Source: Thiothrix fructosivorans (GTDB taxonomy: Bacteria; Pseudomonadota; Gammaproteobacteria; Thiotrichales; Thiotrichaceae). Taken from it: DNA of 64,000 nt. Position 1 is the first letter of the stretch; each line of letters begins with the position of its first letter. The DNA is taken from positions 372,001 to 436,000 of the forward strand of contig NZ_JAFMPM010000005.1 of assembly GCF_017349355.1 (NCBI RefSeq), read 5' to 3'. Of this stretch, positions 1 to 11,408 are shown in pieces. Position numbers and translations under genes: made by a program. The notes below the pieces were generated by a model. It was given only the letters and a program-made list of their open reading frames with translations, was not told the origin of the DNA and ran no database searches.

Positions 1-3000
1 AAGGGTTGCTCCGGCAGTTGCACAACCTCGGATAATCAGATCACTGCCATTAACAATGACTTGATTCAAGATCGGCATGTTCAGCAATTGATTTGCGCCT
101 GTATCGGCATCGTTGGCATCGTTGATGGTCACGCCATTTGTGCCGAGATCAATCCCCAATGCGCCATTGGCATAGGTTGGGTTGCGGGTCAGCATGACTT
201 GTTGGGCGGTGTTTTGTAGGGCGACCCCTTGTTTGCTGTTATGCGCAATAATATTACCCTCGCTGCTGGCAAGACCGCCAATCAATGCGAATGAGCCAGC
301 AATATCTATCCCGACGGTATTACCGCCTGCGGTGCTACCATTGGTGGCAACACCGAGGTGGTTACACGCGAGTAAGGCATTGTCAGCACCGCTTTTCAGG
401 CTGATACCGGCGGCAGGAAATTTGGTGAGTGATAGTCCGCGCACCGCGATATTATCGCCTTCGATCAATAGACCATTGGTGTTGGCAGGCAAGCCCGCCC
501 CATCCACTTGTACTCTGAGAATACGCGTACCTAACGTCAGATCGCCGCACATCGCATCGGCTTGGGTGCTGGCATCAAGATAGGTGTTTTTTCCTGTCAA
601 GGCGGGCAATGGGGTCAGTAGTTTAATTGTCCATGCCTTGGTCACGGCACTGTAGCCTGCTTCGGTGGTGGGCATGTTGAAGGTGATTAGTTTGCCAGTG
701 CTGCCGTTGGAGCATTCAATCGCATCGCGCAGTGAGCCAGAATTATTATTGACGTTATTGCTGTCTGCCGTGGTGGTCACGATCAGTGAGCACGGAGCGG
801 CCGTAATGGTCAATGCGTAATCTTCGACTTCACCATCGGGGGCGGCGGCGGTGCTGTTCAGTGCCGCGACAGTCGACCAGCGGAAACGGGCATAGGTTGG
901 AGTAGTCACCGCTGTTTCGGGTAGGGTGGCATTGATGCCGATGATGCCCGTAGCGGGAGCGCTGTCGCCCACGCCCTTATCTTGGACGTCGGTGGCAATC
1001 TGTTCACCCGCATCAGAAAAATCGCCATCGCCGTTAAAATCTATCCAACCTTGCAGATAGCCACCTGCACCGGAAACTTTGGTGGTTAGGGTTACGGTTT
1101 GACCTTGGATCAGGGCAGGGAAGGTAGTACCGTCTTCGTCAGCAGTACCGACGGCATCATCACCCATAGCGGTGGCATTGGGTTGTGCGGCTGTTTCGCT
1201 GTCGGGTGCTTGTGCTCCAAGCTGCATTCCCGCCACGATGTTGTGGAAAGGCGTACCATAGGTAGCAGGTGCATCGCCATAGTCCGTGAATTCGCAGCTT
1301 TCGCGGGCAGCGACGACCACATCATCGACAATCAATTCATTCGGACTTTCACCGTTGTTCAAACCGCCTTCGGTACACCAGTCGGTGGTTTGCGGGTCAC
1401 ACCATTGATCATCGGCGTGACCGTAGTTCACGAACGTGATGGTTGAGGTCGCAGCCGTTGCCGTGAATTCAATCGCGTAATCTTGATTCGGCTCTTTACT
1501 GCCGGGGGCTTTGAAGTGAATGGACTCGGTGGTTGCACCTTTTATATCCACCCGCATAATTCCCGGTGTGAAAGGTTCGGTAGCGTCCGTTTCAGGAATG
1601 GCTTTGAAATAGAGGCGGTAGACTTTGCCAAGCACGGTCGGTACAGATGTCGCTAGCGTTACTGGCTCAGGGCCCCAGTGGGATACACCCGTATCGTCCG
1701 GTACATCGCGCAAGGCAATGGCGTTGATGGGCGTGGTGAGTTTGCCATTCGCGTCAAAGGTATAGCCGTTGGGAATGCTGGGGGAAATACCACGGATCGT
1801 GCCGTTACCGAAATAAATGGCTTTGCCTTGCGCTACCCCTTTGTCTTCGACATCGGCATAAGTATCCGTACCACCGCCTGCGCGTATCCAGTTGCGGATG
1901 TTTTGACTACCTGCCCGCTGAGCACCCCAACTGATATACCCGATGTCGTTGAAATTGTCAGTAAACACAGTGGCTTGGCAAGCCGCTGGCGTGATACCTG
2001 TCACAATACTCAAATTGGGACTGTTGGCGGGGATGGGTTGGTAAATTGCAATGGGGTAATCTTCCACTTCGCCGTTAGTGGCGACGCCCGTTGAGGTGCT
2101 GTTGGTAACGGTAGCATCTGTCGTCAGACGCAAGCGGATAAAAGTCGTGCCTAGCTTAATGTCAGCGGGGATGCTGCTCCACGTCAGAATGACATTGCTG
2201 TTATTTGCACCCGTTGCAACGGCGACGGAGGCGGCTTCATCCGCTTCAAACGTACCGCTCTTGTCAAAGTCAATCCAGCCCAGCAATTTTCCGGCTGTGC
2301 CCGTGGTGTTGGTGACGGTGAAGGTGCTGCTGTAGCTTTTATCCGTAAGTTTCAACACAGGAAAACGCGGCGCTGTCGCGGGGCCATCGGGCAAAATGGG
2401 GCGTGGCGCACCATCGTCTTCCACACCATCGGCGGCGGCGTTAAAACTGAATTGGCTAGTACTTTCCGCGTCAGGCTTTAATGCACCTAGATGAATGCCT
2501 GCGACGATGGCATGGCTGGCACCGCCATAGGTGGCTGGTGCGTCGCCGTAATCATCCGTAATAGGCATCGCAAAGGCTTTGTAGGCGGTGGTGCAAGTAT
2601 TGGGTGCATCCAATTCTGTAGGGCGGGTAAATACGGTACGCTCGGTGTTCGTTGGTGGCGTTGTTTCAGGAAACGGGAAATCGAAAATCTGTGTGCCTGT
2701 TGGGGTTTCATCGTAGAAAGTAATTTTATCGCTGGCGCTATTGCCCGTGAACGTCCCTTGATTACGGGTATCGCCGGAGAAAATCATCTTGCCCCCACCG
2801 CTGAAAGCGCTGTTATTGATGAAATTCCCACCGGCAATCTTCGCCGTTGAACCGTTATGAAATGCTTGATTATTCTGCCACGCCCCGCCGGGTGTCCCCG
2901 TGGCGGTGGTAATCAGAATCGTGCCGGAATTATCCATCAGCGGGCTATTATTGTTAAAACCATCGTAAGACACGAGCGTACAATGGTTGCTAACATCCGA

Positions 3001-3645
3001 GTTAGCATTGATATTGATAAACTTTTTTGCGTAAACCCGCCCGTAGTTATCGAACTTGCCATCCGGGTTGAAGTTGCCTTCCATCTCCAGTCGGTAGTTG
3101 TTGGTTAGGGTTGTACCATTCTGGGTGTTGAAATCTTGCTTCGCTATCACTAGCCCGTCATTGATGAAGCTAGAGCTGTTGCCCAACTGAAAGCTGCTTG
3201 CCATATTCATGCTGGCATTTGTGCGGTTACGGAAGGTGGTCGCGCCATTGGTGTTCAACCCCCCGGTAAAGCTCAGTGTACCGTAGTTGTCGATGACCGT
3301 CCCAGCGTTATAGGCGAAGGTTTGCAGGTTGGCAGTGCCGTAGTTGCTTAACGTACCAGCGACGTTATTGAGGCCAGCAGGAGTGAAGGTGGCGCCGGTT
3401 TCCACGCAAACGCTCGCGCCGCTGGCAAAGCCATCCAACACCCCTGTGTACGTGCCGCTGGCAATTTTGAGTGATTGCCCGGTGGTTAAGGTGTAATTAG
3501 TGCTACCTCCCGTATTGGTGTAGGTATACGCTGCCGTACAATTAGCGGCGAATGCCTGCCCACTGACGGTAGAAAGGAGCAGTAATGCGAATATCACCGT
3601 GACGTTAGTACTGGAAAACCGCGAATCAGGCATGGAGTTAGTCAT
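1..3645 (-). CDS. Large secreted surface protein with GEVED-type domains, 5' part only
   Basis: Open for 1215 codons from the ATG at 3645 to the window edge; the C-terminus lies outside. Residues about 10-32 form a hydrophobic signal peptide ending in a GQAFAAN-like cleavage region. The first ~330 residues are Asn/Gly/Thr-rich short repeats typical of a beta-helix. Then come at least two blocks opening with DYGDAPATYG and closing with GEVEDYPI or GEVEDYAL, which is the hallmark of the GEVED domain of bacterial surface proteins. After them a GSLRDAI motif starts another beta-helix-like stretch, resembling the CSLREA/choice-of-anchor class. Function is inferred as an exported adhesin or matrix protein; no enzyme motif is seen. 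A clear promoter lies upstream at 3682-3709. An alternative in-frame ATG at 3633 is less likely because it lacks a ribosome site. Confidence 0.8.
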   Translation of the reverse strand, partial: MTNSMPDSRFSSTNVTVIFALLLLSTVSGQAFAANCTAAYTYTNTGGSTNYTLTTGQSLKIASGTYTGVLDGFASGASVCVETGATFTPAGLNNVAGTLSNYGTANLQTFAYNAGTVIDNYGTLSFTGGLNTNGATTFRNRTNASMNMASSFQLGNSSSFINDGLVIAKQDFNTQNGTTLTNNYRLEMEGNFNPDGKFDNYGRVYAKKFININANSDVSNHCTLVSYDGFNNNSPLMDNSGTILITTATGTPGGAWQNNQAFHNGSTAKIAGGNFINNSAFSGGGKMIFSGDTRNQGTFTGNSASDKITFYDETPTGTQIFDFPFPETTPPTNTERTVFTRPTELDAPNTCTTAYKAFAMPITDDYGDAPATYGGASHAIVAGIHLGALKPDAESTSQFSFNAAADGVEDDGAPRPILPDGPATAPRFPVLKLTDKSYSSTFTVTNTTGTAGKLLGWIDFDKSGTFEADEAASVAVATGANNSNVILTWSSIPADIKLGTTFIRLRLTTDATVTNSTSTGVATNGEVEDYPIAIYQPIPANSPNLSIVTGITPAACQATVFTDNFNDIGYISWGAQRAGSQNIRNWIRAGGGTDTYADVEDKGVAQGKAIYFGNGTIRGISPSIPNGYTFDANGKLTTPINAIALRDVPDDTGVSHWGPEPVTLATSVPTVLGKVYRLYFKAIPETDATEPFTPGIMRVDIKGATTESIHFKAPGSKEPNQDYAIEFTATAATSTITFVNYGHADDQWCDPQTTDWCTEGGLNNGESPNELIVDDVVVAARESCEFTDYGDAPATYGTPFHNIVAGMQLGAQAPDSETAAQPNATAMGDDAVGTADEDGTTFPALIQGQTVTLTTKVSGAGGYLQGWIDFNGDGDFSDAGEQIATDVQDKGVGDSAPATGIIGINATLPETAVTTPTYARFRWSTVAALNSTAAAPDGEVEDYALTITAAPCSLIVTTTADSNNVNNNSGSLRDAIECSNGSTGKLITFNMPTTEAGYSAVTKAWTIKLLTPLPALTGKNTYLDASTQADAMCGDLTLGTRILRVQVDGAGLPANTNGLLIEGDNIAVRGLSLTKFPAAGISLKSGADNALLACNHLGVATNGSTAGGNTVGIDIAGSFALIGGLASSEGNIIAHNSKQGVALQNTAQQVMLTRNPTYANGALGIDLGTNGVTINDANDADTGANQLLNMPILNQVIVNGSDLIIRGCATAGATL

Positions 3646-3681
3646 TTTTATTCCGGGTAATTTTTATATTTATCAATAAAT

Positions 3682-3709
3682 ATTATAACCTTATCACCAC
3701 GTAATTCAA
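3682..3709 (-). promoter_or_regulatory. Sigma70-type promoter of the surface protein gene
   Basis: On the minus strand TTGAAT (3709-3704), a 16-nt spacer and a perfect TATAAT (3687-3682). The predicted transcript starts near 3675 and leaves about 30 nt of leader before the ATG at 3645. Confidence 0.6.
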
Positions 3710-3797
3710 CCACCTTTAATCCAATGCAAAACGTTTCCCCACTTGCACCGTCGCCGTCATCCCGTTAGATTGCAGGGCAAATCATCAGGAGGCATTC

Positions 3798-5075
<1,278 letters not shown>

Positions 5076-5079
<4 letters not shown>

Positions 5080-5558
5080 TGCGTATCGGTCACGGTTATG
5101 ATGTCCATGCGTTTACGGACGGCGATCATCTGGTGTTGGGTGGGGTGAAGATTCCGCATACCCACGCGTTTAAAGCGCATTCGGATGGTGATGTGTTACT
5201 GCACGCCATTTGCGATGCGTTGTTGGGGGCGCTGGCGTTGGGGGATATTGGGCAACACTTCCCTGATACTGCCGCAGAGTATGCGAACATCGACAGCCGC
5301 ATTTTGTTGCGTCATGTGTATGGCTTAGTGCGTGCGAAAGGTTATGCGGTGATTAATCTGGATAGCACGATTATTGCACAAGCACCCAAGATGATGCCGC
5401 ATATTACCGCGATGCGCGAACACCTTGCGGTGGATTTAAGCTGTGCGCTTGATCAGGTGAACGTGAAAGCGACCACTACGGAAAAATTAGGATTTGCGGG
5501 GCGCAAAGAAGGGATTGCTGCCCACGCCGTTGTTGTATTAGGAGAGTTACATGATTGA
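5076..5558 (+). CDS. ispF: 2-C-methyl-D-erythritol 2,4-cyclodiphosphate synthase
   Basis: 160 residues, the normal size of IspF. It converts CDP-methylerythritol phosphate to the 2,4-cyclodiphosphate in the MEP isoprenoid pathway. Seen: the N-terminal [11 protein letters not shown] with the metal-binding Asp-x-His, [18 protein letters not shown] with the second metal site, DIGQHFPDT, and the C-terminal [17 protein letters not shown]. Start chosen at the ATGATG (5076/5079) because family members begin with MRIGHGYD; longer in-frame starts would add 17 unrelated residues. Overlaps the DUF2069 stop. ispD is not adjacent. Confidence 0.95.
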
Positions 5559-5844
5559 GAAATTAACCGATGAAGCGCTAGCGGTTGTGTTGGAAGGCTT
5601 GCCGGGATGGGTATTGCGTGACACAAAGCTGCACCGTGTGTTGACGTTTGCTGATTTTGTCGAAGCATTTGGGTTTATGACGCAAGTGGCGTTGGTGGCA
5701 GAGCGCATGAATCATCATCCCGAATGGTGCAATGTGTACAAAACTTTGGCGATTAGTTTAACGACGCATGACGCGGGTGGTATTTCTCACCGCGATATTG
5801 AATTGGCGCAAGCCATTAATCGCTTGGCGGGGTATCCCGTATAG
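5551..5844 (+). CDS. phhB: 4a-hydroxytetrahydrobiopterin dehydratase (pterin-4a-carbinolamine dehydratase)
   Basis: 97 residues, the usual size of the family. The signature [15 protein letters not shown], with the paired active-site histidines, and the [10 protein letters not shown] segment are present. The family recycles the pterin cofactor of phenylalanine hydroxylase, though many bacteria carry it without that enzyme. The ATG lies inside the ispF stop region (8-base overlap). Its 3' end overlaps the convergent gluQ gene by 29 bases. Confidence 0.92.
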   Translation: MIEKLTDEALAVVLEGLPGWVLRDTKLHRVLTFADFVEAFGFMTQVALVAERMNHHPEWCNVYKTLAISLTTHDAGGISHRDIELAQAINRLAGYPV

Positions 5845-6622
5845 CGTTGATGTTCCAGTGCGTGATTGCCCAATGCCAGCAGTCTGCCAACGTTGCAAAG
5901 TCTGCGGCATCGGGGCAAGGTTGCCTCAATAAGCGTAGCGCCCTGACCAAGGTGTGTAAGCGTTGGTCAGTATTGATGGCAGGGGCGAGAGTTTGCTTAC
6001 TGAGCTTTTGCCCGTGTTCATTGAGTACCAGCGGTACGTGTGCGTAAGTAGGTTGTGCAAATCCTAGCAATTGTTGCAGCCAGATTTGTCGCGGGGTGTT
6101 GTCCAGTAAGTCAGCCCCGCGTACCACTTGATTCACCCCTTGAAATGCATCATCCACCACGACGGCAAGTTGGTAAGCAAACAAGCCATCGGCACGGAGC
6201 AGCACAAAATCGCCCACGTCACGGCTTAAACGCTGACAATATTCCCCTTGAATCTTATCGTTGAAACCAATGGGATGATCGTGGGTGCGTAAACGTATAG
6301 CGGGCAAGGTTGGTAAGCCTTTGCGGGAGCGGGTGCAGGGATAGGTGTGTGCGTGTAGCGTCGCGATGGCTGCATGATAAGCCTCTTGACGTTGACTTTG
6401 GTAGAGGATGTCGCCATCCCATTCAAAACCGTAAGCAGCAAGGGTATGAATAATCGCGTCACTAGCACCGGGTTGTTCGCGGGGTTTATCGAGGTCTTCG
6501 ATACGCAGCAGCCATTTGCCGCACACCTGCCGTGCTGCCAGATAACTGGCAGTGGCAGCCACCAACGACCCTAAATGCAAAGGGCCAGTGGGTGAAGGCG
6601 CAAAGCGACCAATGGTTAGCAA
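5816..6622 (-). CDS. gluQ: Glutamyl-Q tRNA(Asp) synthetase
   Basis: 268 residues resembling the catalytic half of glutamyl-tRNA synthetase without the anticodon domain, as in GluQRS. The family attaches glutamate to queuosine at the wobble base of tRNA-Asp. Seen: [16 protein letters not shown] (HIGH-type motif), [10 protein letters not shown], and KLSKQT (KMSKS-type). The segment [14 protein letters not shown] retains only one cysteine where the family normally has a CxC...C zinc cluster, so the zinc site appears lost or shortened. It begins 11 bases after dksA, the classical dksA-gluQ pair. Confidence 0.9.
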   Translation of the reverse strand: MLTIGRFAPSPTGPLHLGSLVAATASYLAARQVCGKWLLRIEDLDKPREQPGASDAIIHTLAAYGFEWDGDILYQSQRQEAYHAAIATLHAHTYPCTRSRKGLPTLPAIRLRTHDHPIGFNDKIQGEYCQRLSRDVGDFVLLRADGLFAYQLAVVVDDAFQGVNQVVRGADLLDNTPRQIWLQQLLGFAQPTYAHVPLVLNEHGQKLSKQTLAPAINTDQRLHTLVRALRLLRQPCPDAADFATLADCWHWAITHWNINAIRDTPPSD

Positions 6623-6633
6623 GGTTGGCGTCC

Positions 6634-7089
6634 TTAGACCGCCATTTGCCGTTCCTTGATTTCTTGCGTGGTTTTGCAGTCAATGCAGAGTTCAGCCGTC
6701 GGGCGTACTTCTAAGCGTTGTAAGCCGATTTCGATCCCACACGCATCGCAATAACCGTAATCGTCATCATCTACGCGTGAAATGGTGTTTTCGATTTTGC
6801 GGATCAATTTGCGTTCACGGTCACGCGCACGTAATTCCAGCGCAAATTCTTCTTCCTGCGTCGCACGGTCAGCAGGGTCAGAAAAATTGGTTGCATCTTC
6901 CTTCATGTGATCAACCGTGCGGTCAACTTCTTCCATCAAGGATTTTTTCCAAGCAACGAGAATGTTCCGAAAATGCTCCAATTGCTTCTCGTTCATGTAC
7001 TCTTCGCCCGCTTCGGGGATGTACGGCTCAATACCTTCAACGGGCAGAGCTGCTTTTCTTCTGAGGTAATTTGTATCGTCGGTTGCCAT
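6634..7089 (-). CDS. dksA: RNA polymerase-binding transcription factor DksA
   Basis: 151 residues. DksA binds the secondary channel of RNA polymerase and, with ppGpp, retunes rRNA and amino-acid promoters. Seen: a long charged helical hairpin, the coiled-coil tip DPADRATQEEE with the two functional aspartates, and the C-terminal four-cysteine zinc finger YCDACG...LCIDCKT. The ATG at 7089 was chosen over an upstream GTG at 7104 because GGAG lies just before it and homologues begin nearby. Preceded by a leader of about 85 nt and a good promoter; gluQ follows. Confidence 0.95.
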   Translation of the reverse strand: MATDDTNYLRRKAALPVEGIEPYIPEAGEEYMNEKQLEHFRNILVAWKKSLMEEVDRTVDHMKEDATNFSDPADRATQEEEFALELRARDRERKLIRKIENTISRVDDDDYGYCDACGIEIGLQRLEVRPTAELCIDCKTTQEIKERQMAV

Positions 7090-7181
7090 TTTTATCTCCA
7101 ACACAGTGAGTGGCGGCGGTCAGTTATTCCCTTATTTACAGCTTGTCATTCTGATACTGACCGATAATTTACGCGGTGCGG

Positions 7182-7209
7182 ATTATAGCCGAATTGACCA
7201 GAATGACCA
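7182..7209 (-). promoter_or_regulatory. Predicted dksA promoter
   Basis: Minus strand: TGGTCA (7209-7204), a 16-nt spacer and TATAAT (7187-7182). The predicted start near 7175 gives a leader of about 85 nt before the dksA ATG. Confidence 0.5.
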
Positions 7210-7271
7210 GACTTTTTATTGTATGCGTGGTATTAAATCGTATTTTTTGTGCCACCTGTCATTTTTATGAT

Positions 7272-7979
7272 TTACATGAAGCGGAATTGGAAGCTGACGG
7301 CGGCTTCGCCGGGGTCAGTGATGTTCAGTAATAATTCATCAGGTGTGCCAATGGACATGAGTTCACCCGTAAAATGTTGTTTATATTCTTCCGGTGGAAA
7401 GCGGCGTAACGCCAGTACCTTATTATTTTTATCCAAAAAACTGATTTCGATTAACGGGTAAGTTTGCTTAAAATTCGCATCATTTTGGATGGAGGCGCTA
7501 ATCGTTAGTACGTTGGGGGTGTTAGGATGCGAATAAATATTACGACTGAGTAAGTTGATTTTGCGAATATCACGGGGTGTGTTGATGTCACAACCGATGA
7601 CTACACACAGTTGCTTAACGAACGCGGCTGTTGTCGGTTGCTGTGCTAGCCAATGCCGCCCGCTGTATAAGAGTTGGGCTAACAAGAGTACGGTTAATAC
7701 TACCGCAACGCTCCAGAGGATATAACGGTGATTCCAGTGCAACGGCGTAGTGGTTTTAGCCGGTTTTGGCGGCGTAATGGATACCGGCTCGATTAGGTCG
7801 ACAGCGGCTACTGTCCCTAATTTAGCAAACCGCCTTTCTTCGGGCAGTGTTTGGCTCAGGCTTTTCATGGCATCAAAAACGTTGTCACATTCACCACAAC
7901 GCAATAAACCTTGTGCAGCCGTCAATTCCTTCATGGTAACGCGAAAAATCGCGTTGCAGTGGTTACACTGTGTATACAT
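7272..7979 (-). CDS. Zinc-ribbon plus DUF3426 membrane protein
   Basis: 235 residues. The N-terminus has a zinc ribbon with cysteines at 5, 8, 28 and 31 (CNHC...CGEC), the MJ0042-type finger. A single membrane segment lies near residues 88-108 (ILWSVAVVLTVLLLAQLL), and a C-terminal DUF3426 domain of about 110 residues would face the periplasm. Function unknown; in many gammaproteobacteria such a gene follows prmA, as here (127-base gap). No partner can be inferred from the sequence alone. Confidence 0.75.
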   Translation of the reverse strand: MYTQCNHCNAIFRVTMKELTAAQGLLRCGECDNVFDAMKSLSQTLPEERRFAKLGTVAAVDLIEPVSITPPKPAKTTTPLHWNHRYILWSVAVVLTVLLLAQLLYSGRHWLAQQPTTAAFVKQLCVVIGCDINTPRDIRKINLLSRNIYSHPNTPNVLTISASIQNDANFKQTYPLIEISFLDKNNKVLALRRFPPEEYKQHFTGELMSIGTPDELLLNITDPGEAAVSFQFRFM

Positions 7980-8106
7980 GACTCCGCGCCAGTTAAGTAA
8001 TCCGCTTTATTCTAGTTCTTATTTGCTAAGAATACCGATTCAAGGCTGTAGAAAATAACACCGTCAGACGTGCTGGACAAAAAATACAGATTAACGGTGG
8101 CGTTGC

Positions 8107-8988
8107 CTAGCGCCGAATGCCAGTTACTCTGATCCAATCCTCTTTGTGCGTAATGCAAAAATCATCCAGAGAGGATTGGTAAACAGCCGTAATCGCGGCT
8201 GTTTGTTCTGCCAAAATACCGGATAGTACCAATTTTCCACTGGGACGCAGTGCTGCTAATAATGCGGGGGCGAGTTCCACCAATGGTCCTGCCAAAATGT
8301 TTGCCATGACCACATCCCACGTTTGCTTAGGCAATTGTTCGGGGTAACAGGTATGCAATAGTGCAGGCTCAATGCTATTGCGTTCGGCATTGTCTTGGGT
8401 GGCAAGCAAAGCTTGTGGGTCGATGTCTGTCCCTTCGGCATGTTTTGCGCCCAGTTTGAGTGCGGCAATGGCAAGTACACCAGAACCGCAACCGTAATCC
8501 AACACATCTAGCCCAGTCATGTCTTGCCCATCCAGCCACTCAAGGCATAACGCCGTTGTTGGATGCGTGCCTGTGCCAAACGCCAGACCGGGGTCAAGCA
8601 GCAGTTTTACGCTGTCATCGTCGGGGATTTCAAACCAACTGGGGTAAATCCACAAGCGTTTACCGAAGCACATGGGTTGGAAACTATCCATCCAAGCACG
8701 TTCCCACGGTTGGTCTTCGACAATTTCGTATAACACGGATTCGATTTGCCAGTCGGCTTTGCGCGTCTCCAGCAGTAACTGTAAGGCGTTGAGGTCGGTG
8801 TCTTCCTCATACAATGCCGTGACTACCAGATTATTCCACAAGCGCATTTCGCCGGGGCGTGGTTCGAGGATGGGATCATCTTCCGCATCTTGCCAGGTAA
8901 TGGAAACCGCTCCCACGGCTTCCATCGTATCCACGACCACTTCCTGATGTTTGGAAGTGGTATGGCAAATCAGTTGCTGCCAGCTCAT
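8107..8988 (-). CDS. prmA: Ribosomal protein L11 methyltransferase
   Basis: 293 residues, the typical PrmA length. It trimethylates ribosomal protein L11 using S-adenosylmethionine. Seen: [20 protein letters not shown], characteristic of PrmA, then the SAM-binding [19 protein letters not shown], and the catalytic-region motif [10 protein letters not shown]. The ATG overlaps the accC stop by four bases, so it is the last gene of the aroQ-accB-accC-prmA operon, an arrangement common in gammaproteobacteria. Confidence 0.95.
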   Translation of the reverse strand: MSWQQLICHTTSKHQEVVVDTMEAVGAVSITWQDAEDDPILEPRPGEMRLWNNLVVTALYEEDTDLNALQLLLETRKADWQIESVLYEIVEDQPWERAWMDSFQPMCFGKRLWIYPSWFEIPDDDSVKLLLDPGLAFGTGTHPTTALCLEWLDGQDMTGLDVLDYGCGSGVLAIAALKLGAKHAEGTDIDPQALLATQDNAERNSIEPALLHTCYPEQLPKQTWDVVMANILAGPLVELAPALLAALRPSGKLVLSGILAEQTAAITAVYQSSLDDFCITHKEDWIRVTGIRR

Positions 8989-10334
8989 TGTTTGTGCATT
9001 CCCAACATTTTTTCGAGGTAGTGAATATCAGCACCACCGGCACGGAAGGCATGATCTTCCATAATGCGGGTTTGCAACGGGATATTGGTTTTAATGCCTT
9101 CGATGACCATTTCGCTGAGTGCGCCGTGCATCCGATTGATCGCGGTTTCGCGGTCTTGCCCGTGGACAATCAGCTTGCCAATCATGGAATCGTAGTACGG
9201 CGGTACGCTGTAATCGGCGTAAATGTGCGAATCCACGCGCACACCCAAGCCACCTGGCACATGGTAACGGGTAATCTTGCCCGGTGACGGTGCAAAGGTT
9301 TGCGGATCTTCAGCATTGATACGGCATTCAATCGCGTGACCGTTGACCTTGATGTCTTCTTGGCGCAATGCCAGTACTTCGCCGGAGGCAATCAGCAATT
9401 GCTGCTTCACCAAATCCACGCCAGTAATCAGTTCCGTGACCGGATGTTCGACCTGCAAACGGGTATTCATTTCGATGAAATAGAATTCGCCGTCTTCGTA
9501 CAAAAATTCAAACGTACCCGCGCCTCGGTAGCCGATTTTGCGGCAGGCTTCGGCAACACGGTTGCCAATGCGGGCGCGTTGTTCTTCGGTAATGAACGGG
9601 GCAGGGGCTTCTTCCACCACTTTTTGGTTACGGCGTTGCATGGAGCAGTCGCGTTCGCACAGGTGAATCGCATTGCCGTGGGAATCTGCCAGTACTTGCA
9701 GTTCGATGTGACGTGGGCGTTGCAGGAATTTTTCCATGAACACCACATCGTTACCAAAGGCAGCTTTGGCTTCAGCACGGGTTAAAGTGACGGCTGCAAT
9801 CAGTTCGTCAGCGGAATGCACCACGCGCATCCCACGTCCGCCACCACCGCCCGTCGCTTTAACGATCAATGGGTAGCCAATGCGAGTCCCCATTTTGAGG
9901 ATTTCGTCGGGATCTTCGGGCGTACCGCCTTCTGAACCCGGAACGCAGGGAACACCTGCCGCAATCATGGCATCTTTCGCTGAAATCTTGTCACCCATCA
10001 GGCGAATGGTGTCAGCGCGAGGGCCAATGAAAATGAAGCCGCTGGACTCGACGCGCTCGGCAAAGTCCGCATTTTCGGACAAAAAGCCGTAGCCTGGGTG
10101 AATCGCATCCGCACCCGTGACTTCCGCCGCACTAATAATCGCGGGAATGTTCAGGTAGCTATCTATGGAGCGCGGTGGGCCGATACACACGGACTCGTCT
10201 GCCAAGCGGACGTGCTTCAGGTCGCGGTCAGCCGTGGAATGCACCGCTACCGTTTTAATGCCGAGTTCACGGCAACCCCGCAAAATACGCAGGGCAATTT
10301 CGCCCCGGTTTGCGATCAGTACTTTATTTAACAT
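8985..10334 (-). CDS. accC: Acetyl-CoA carboxylase biotin carboxylase subunit
   Basis: 449 residues, full length for AccC. It carboxylates the biotin on AccB with ATP and bicarbonate, the first step of fatty-acid synthesis. Seen: N-terminal [16 protein letters not shown], the ATP-grasp glycine-rich loop [14 protein letters not shown], the [19 protein letters not shown] segment, and the active-site [14 protein letters not shown]. Located 35 bases after accB. Confidence 0.97.
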   Translation of the reverse strand: MLNKVLIANRGEIALRILRGCRELGIKTVAVHSTADRDLKHVRLADESVCIGPPRSIDSYLNIPAIISAAEVTGADAIHPGYGFLSENADFAERVESSGFIFIGPRADTIRLMGDKISAKDAMIAAGVPCVPGSEGGTPEDPDEILKMGTRIGYPLIVKATGGGGGRGMRVVHSADELIAAVTLTRAEAKAAFGNDVVFMEKFLQRPRHIELQVLADSHGNAIHLCERDCSMQRRNQKVVEEAPAPFITEEQRARIGNRVAEACRKIGYRGAGTFEFLYEDGEFYFIEMNTRLQVEHPVTELITGVDLVKQQLLIASGEVLALRQEDIKVNGHAIECRINAEDPQTFAPSPGKITRYHVPGGLGVRVDSHIYADYSVPPYYDSMIGKLIVHGQDRETAINRMHGALSEMVIEGIKTNIPLQTRIMEDHAFRAGGADIHYLEKMLGMHKQ

Positions 10335-10369
10335 GTTGTCACCTCGAAGGTGTTAGCCAATCGCAACGA

Positions 10370-10825
10370 TTATTCAACAATGAACAGCGGCTGCCCGAAT
10401 TCGACAGGTTGTTCATTCTCAACCAGAATAGCTTTGATGACACCGGATGTGTCGGACTGAATTTGGTTAAGCATTTTCATGGCTTCGATAATGCATAAGG
10501 TGTCACCGACCTTCACGCTTTGCCCTACTTCGGCAAAGGCTTTCGCGGTAGGTGAAGAGGCACGGTAAAACGTTCCCACCATCGGTGATTCCACGACGTG
10601 ACCGGACGGTGCTGCCGGAGCGACAGGTTCAGTCGCCGCAACGGGTGCGGTCATCATCGCTTGTGGGTGTTGTGGTGCGTAGTATTGCTGTGGTGCTGAA
10701 GCGAGTGTCATGCCGGAGTTCACGCGGCTGATGCGTACCGAGTCTTCGCCTTCTTTGATTTCGATTTCGGCGACATCGCTGCCTTCCAGCAAGCTGATTA
10801 ATTTTTGTATTTTACGAACGTCCAT
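10370..10825 (-). CDS. accB: Biotin carboxyl carrier protein of acetyl-CoA carboxylase
   Basis: 151 residues. An N-terminal helical segment ([17 protein letters not shown]) is followed by a Pro/Ala-rich linker and the C-terminal biotinyl domain, with the biotin-accepting lysine in [12 protein letters not shown]. It carries the carboxyl group between AccC and the AccAD transferase. Tandem starts exist at 10828 and 10825; MDVRK matches homologues. The start lies inside the end of aroQ (overlap of 14-17 bases), suggesting coupled translation. Confidence 0.95.
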   Translation of the reverse strand: MDVRKIQKLISLLEGSDVAEIEIKEGEDSVRISRVNSGMTLASAPQQYYAPQHPQAMMTAPVAATEPVAPAAPSGHVVESPMVGTFYRASSPTAKAFAEVGQSVKVGDTLCIIEAMKMLNQIQSDTSGVIKAILVENEQPVEFGQPLFIVE

Positions 10826-11285
10826 CATGGGTTAATGCTCTGTCGTGTTTGTTGAGTTTCTGTATAGCGGCATACAGTGCGAGTTCATAGCCCATTGTAC
10901 CGAGTCCCAAAATCACGCCTTCGGCTATATCCGATAGATACGAGTGATGACGGAAAGGTTCTCGCCGGTGTACATTGGACAAGTGTATTTCGATAAACGG
11001 TATCGCGACCCCCAGTAAAGCATCCCGCAAAGCAATGCTAGTATGCGTGTAAGCACCGGGATTGATAAGGATGAAATCGACTTGTTCCGTTAGGGCTTGA
11101 TGAATACGATCCACCAAAGCACCCTCGGAATTGTTCTGATAGCAATGCAGCGTTTGTTGTTGCTGATGTGCTAATGCTGTCAGACGCGCTTCAATATCAG
11201 CCAATGTCATATTGCCGTAATGCCCCGGCTCGCGCTTGCCTAGCAAGTTCAGATTGGGGCCGTTGAGCAGAAGAATGCTTGCCAT
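10812..11285 (-). CDS. aroQ: Type II 3-dehydroquinate dehydratase
   Basis: 157 residues, the size of type II dehydroquinases. It catalyses the third step of the shikimate pathway. Seen: [20 protein letters not shown] with the catalytic Arg and Tyr region, [30 protein letters not shown] and the [18 protein letters not shown] catalytic segment. It heads the accBC operon, a frequent arrangement. Confidence 0.95.
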   Translation of the reverse strand: MASILLLNGPNLNLLGKREPGHYGNMTLADIEARLTALAHQQQQTLHCYQNNSEGALVDRIHQALTEQVDFILINPGAYTHTSIALRDALLGVAIPFIEIHLSNVHRREPFRHHSYLSDIAEGVILGLGTMGYELALYAAIQKLNKHDRALTHDGRS

Positions 11286-11358
11286 TGAAATCTGCCTTTG
11301 CTCTCGAATAACCGTAAAAGCATAACATTCTACACCGAACGGCGGCGATATGCAGCAA

Positions 11359-11392
11359 TTGGGCGCGAAAATGCTGGATTTATCGCGCCCAA
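11359..11392. other. Intergenic hairpin between aroQ and the HerA-like gene
   Basis: TTGGGCGCG (11359-11367) pairs perfectly with CGCGCCCAA (11384-11392) around a 16-nt loop. It has no U-run on either side, so it is not a canonical terminator. It sits directly after the HerA-like gene and before aroQ on the minus strand. Confidence 0.4.
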
Positions 11393-11408
11393 CGGTTAAG
11401 CGTGTTGC

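Noticed and set aside
182-2850. Several plus-strand open frames in the first 3.6 kb
   Set aside because: All lie opposite the long minus-strand surface-protein frame, have no family resemblance and no ribosome sites.
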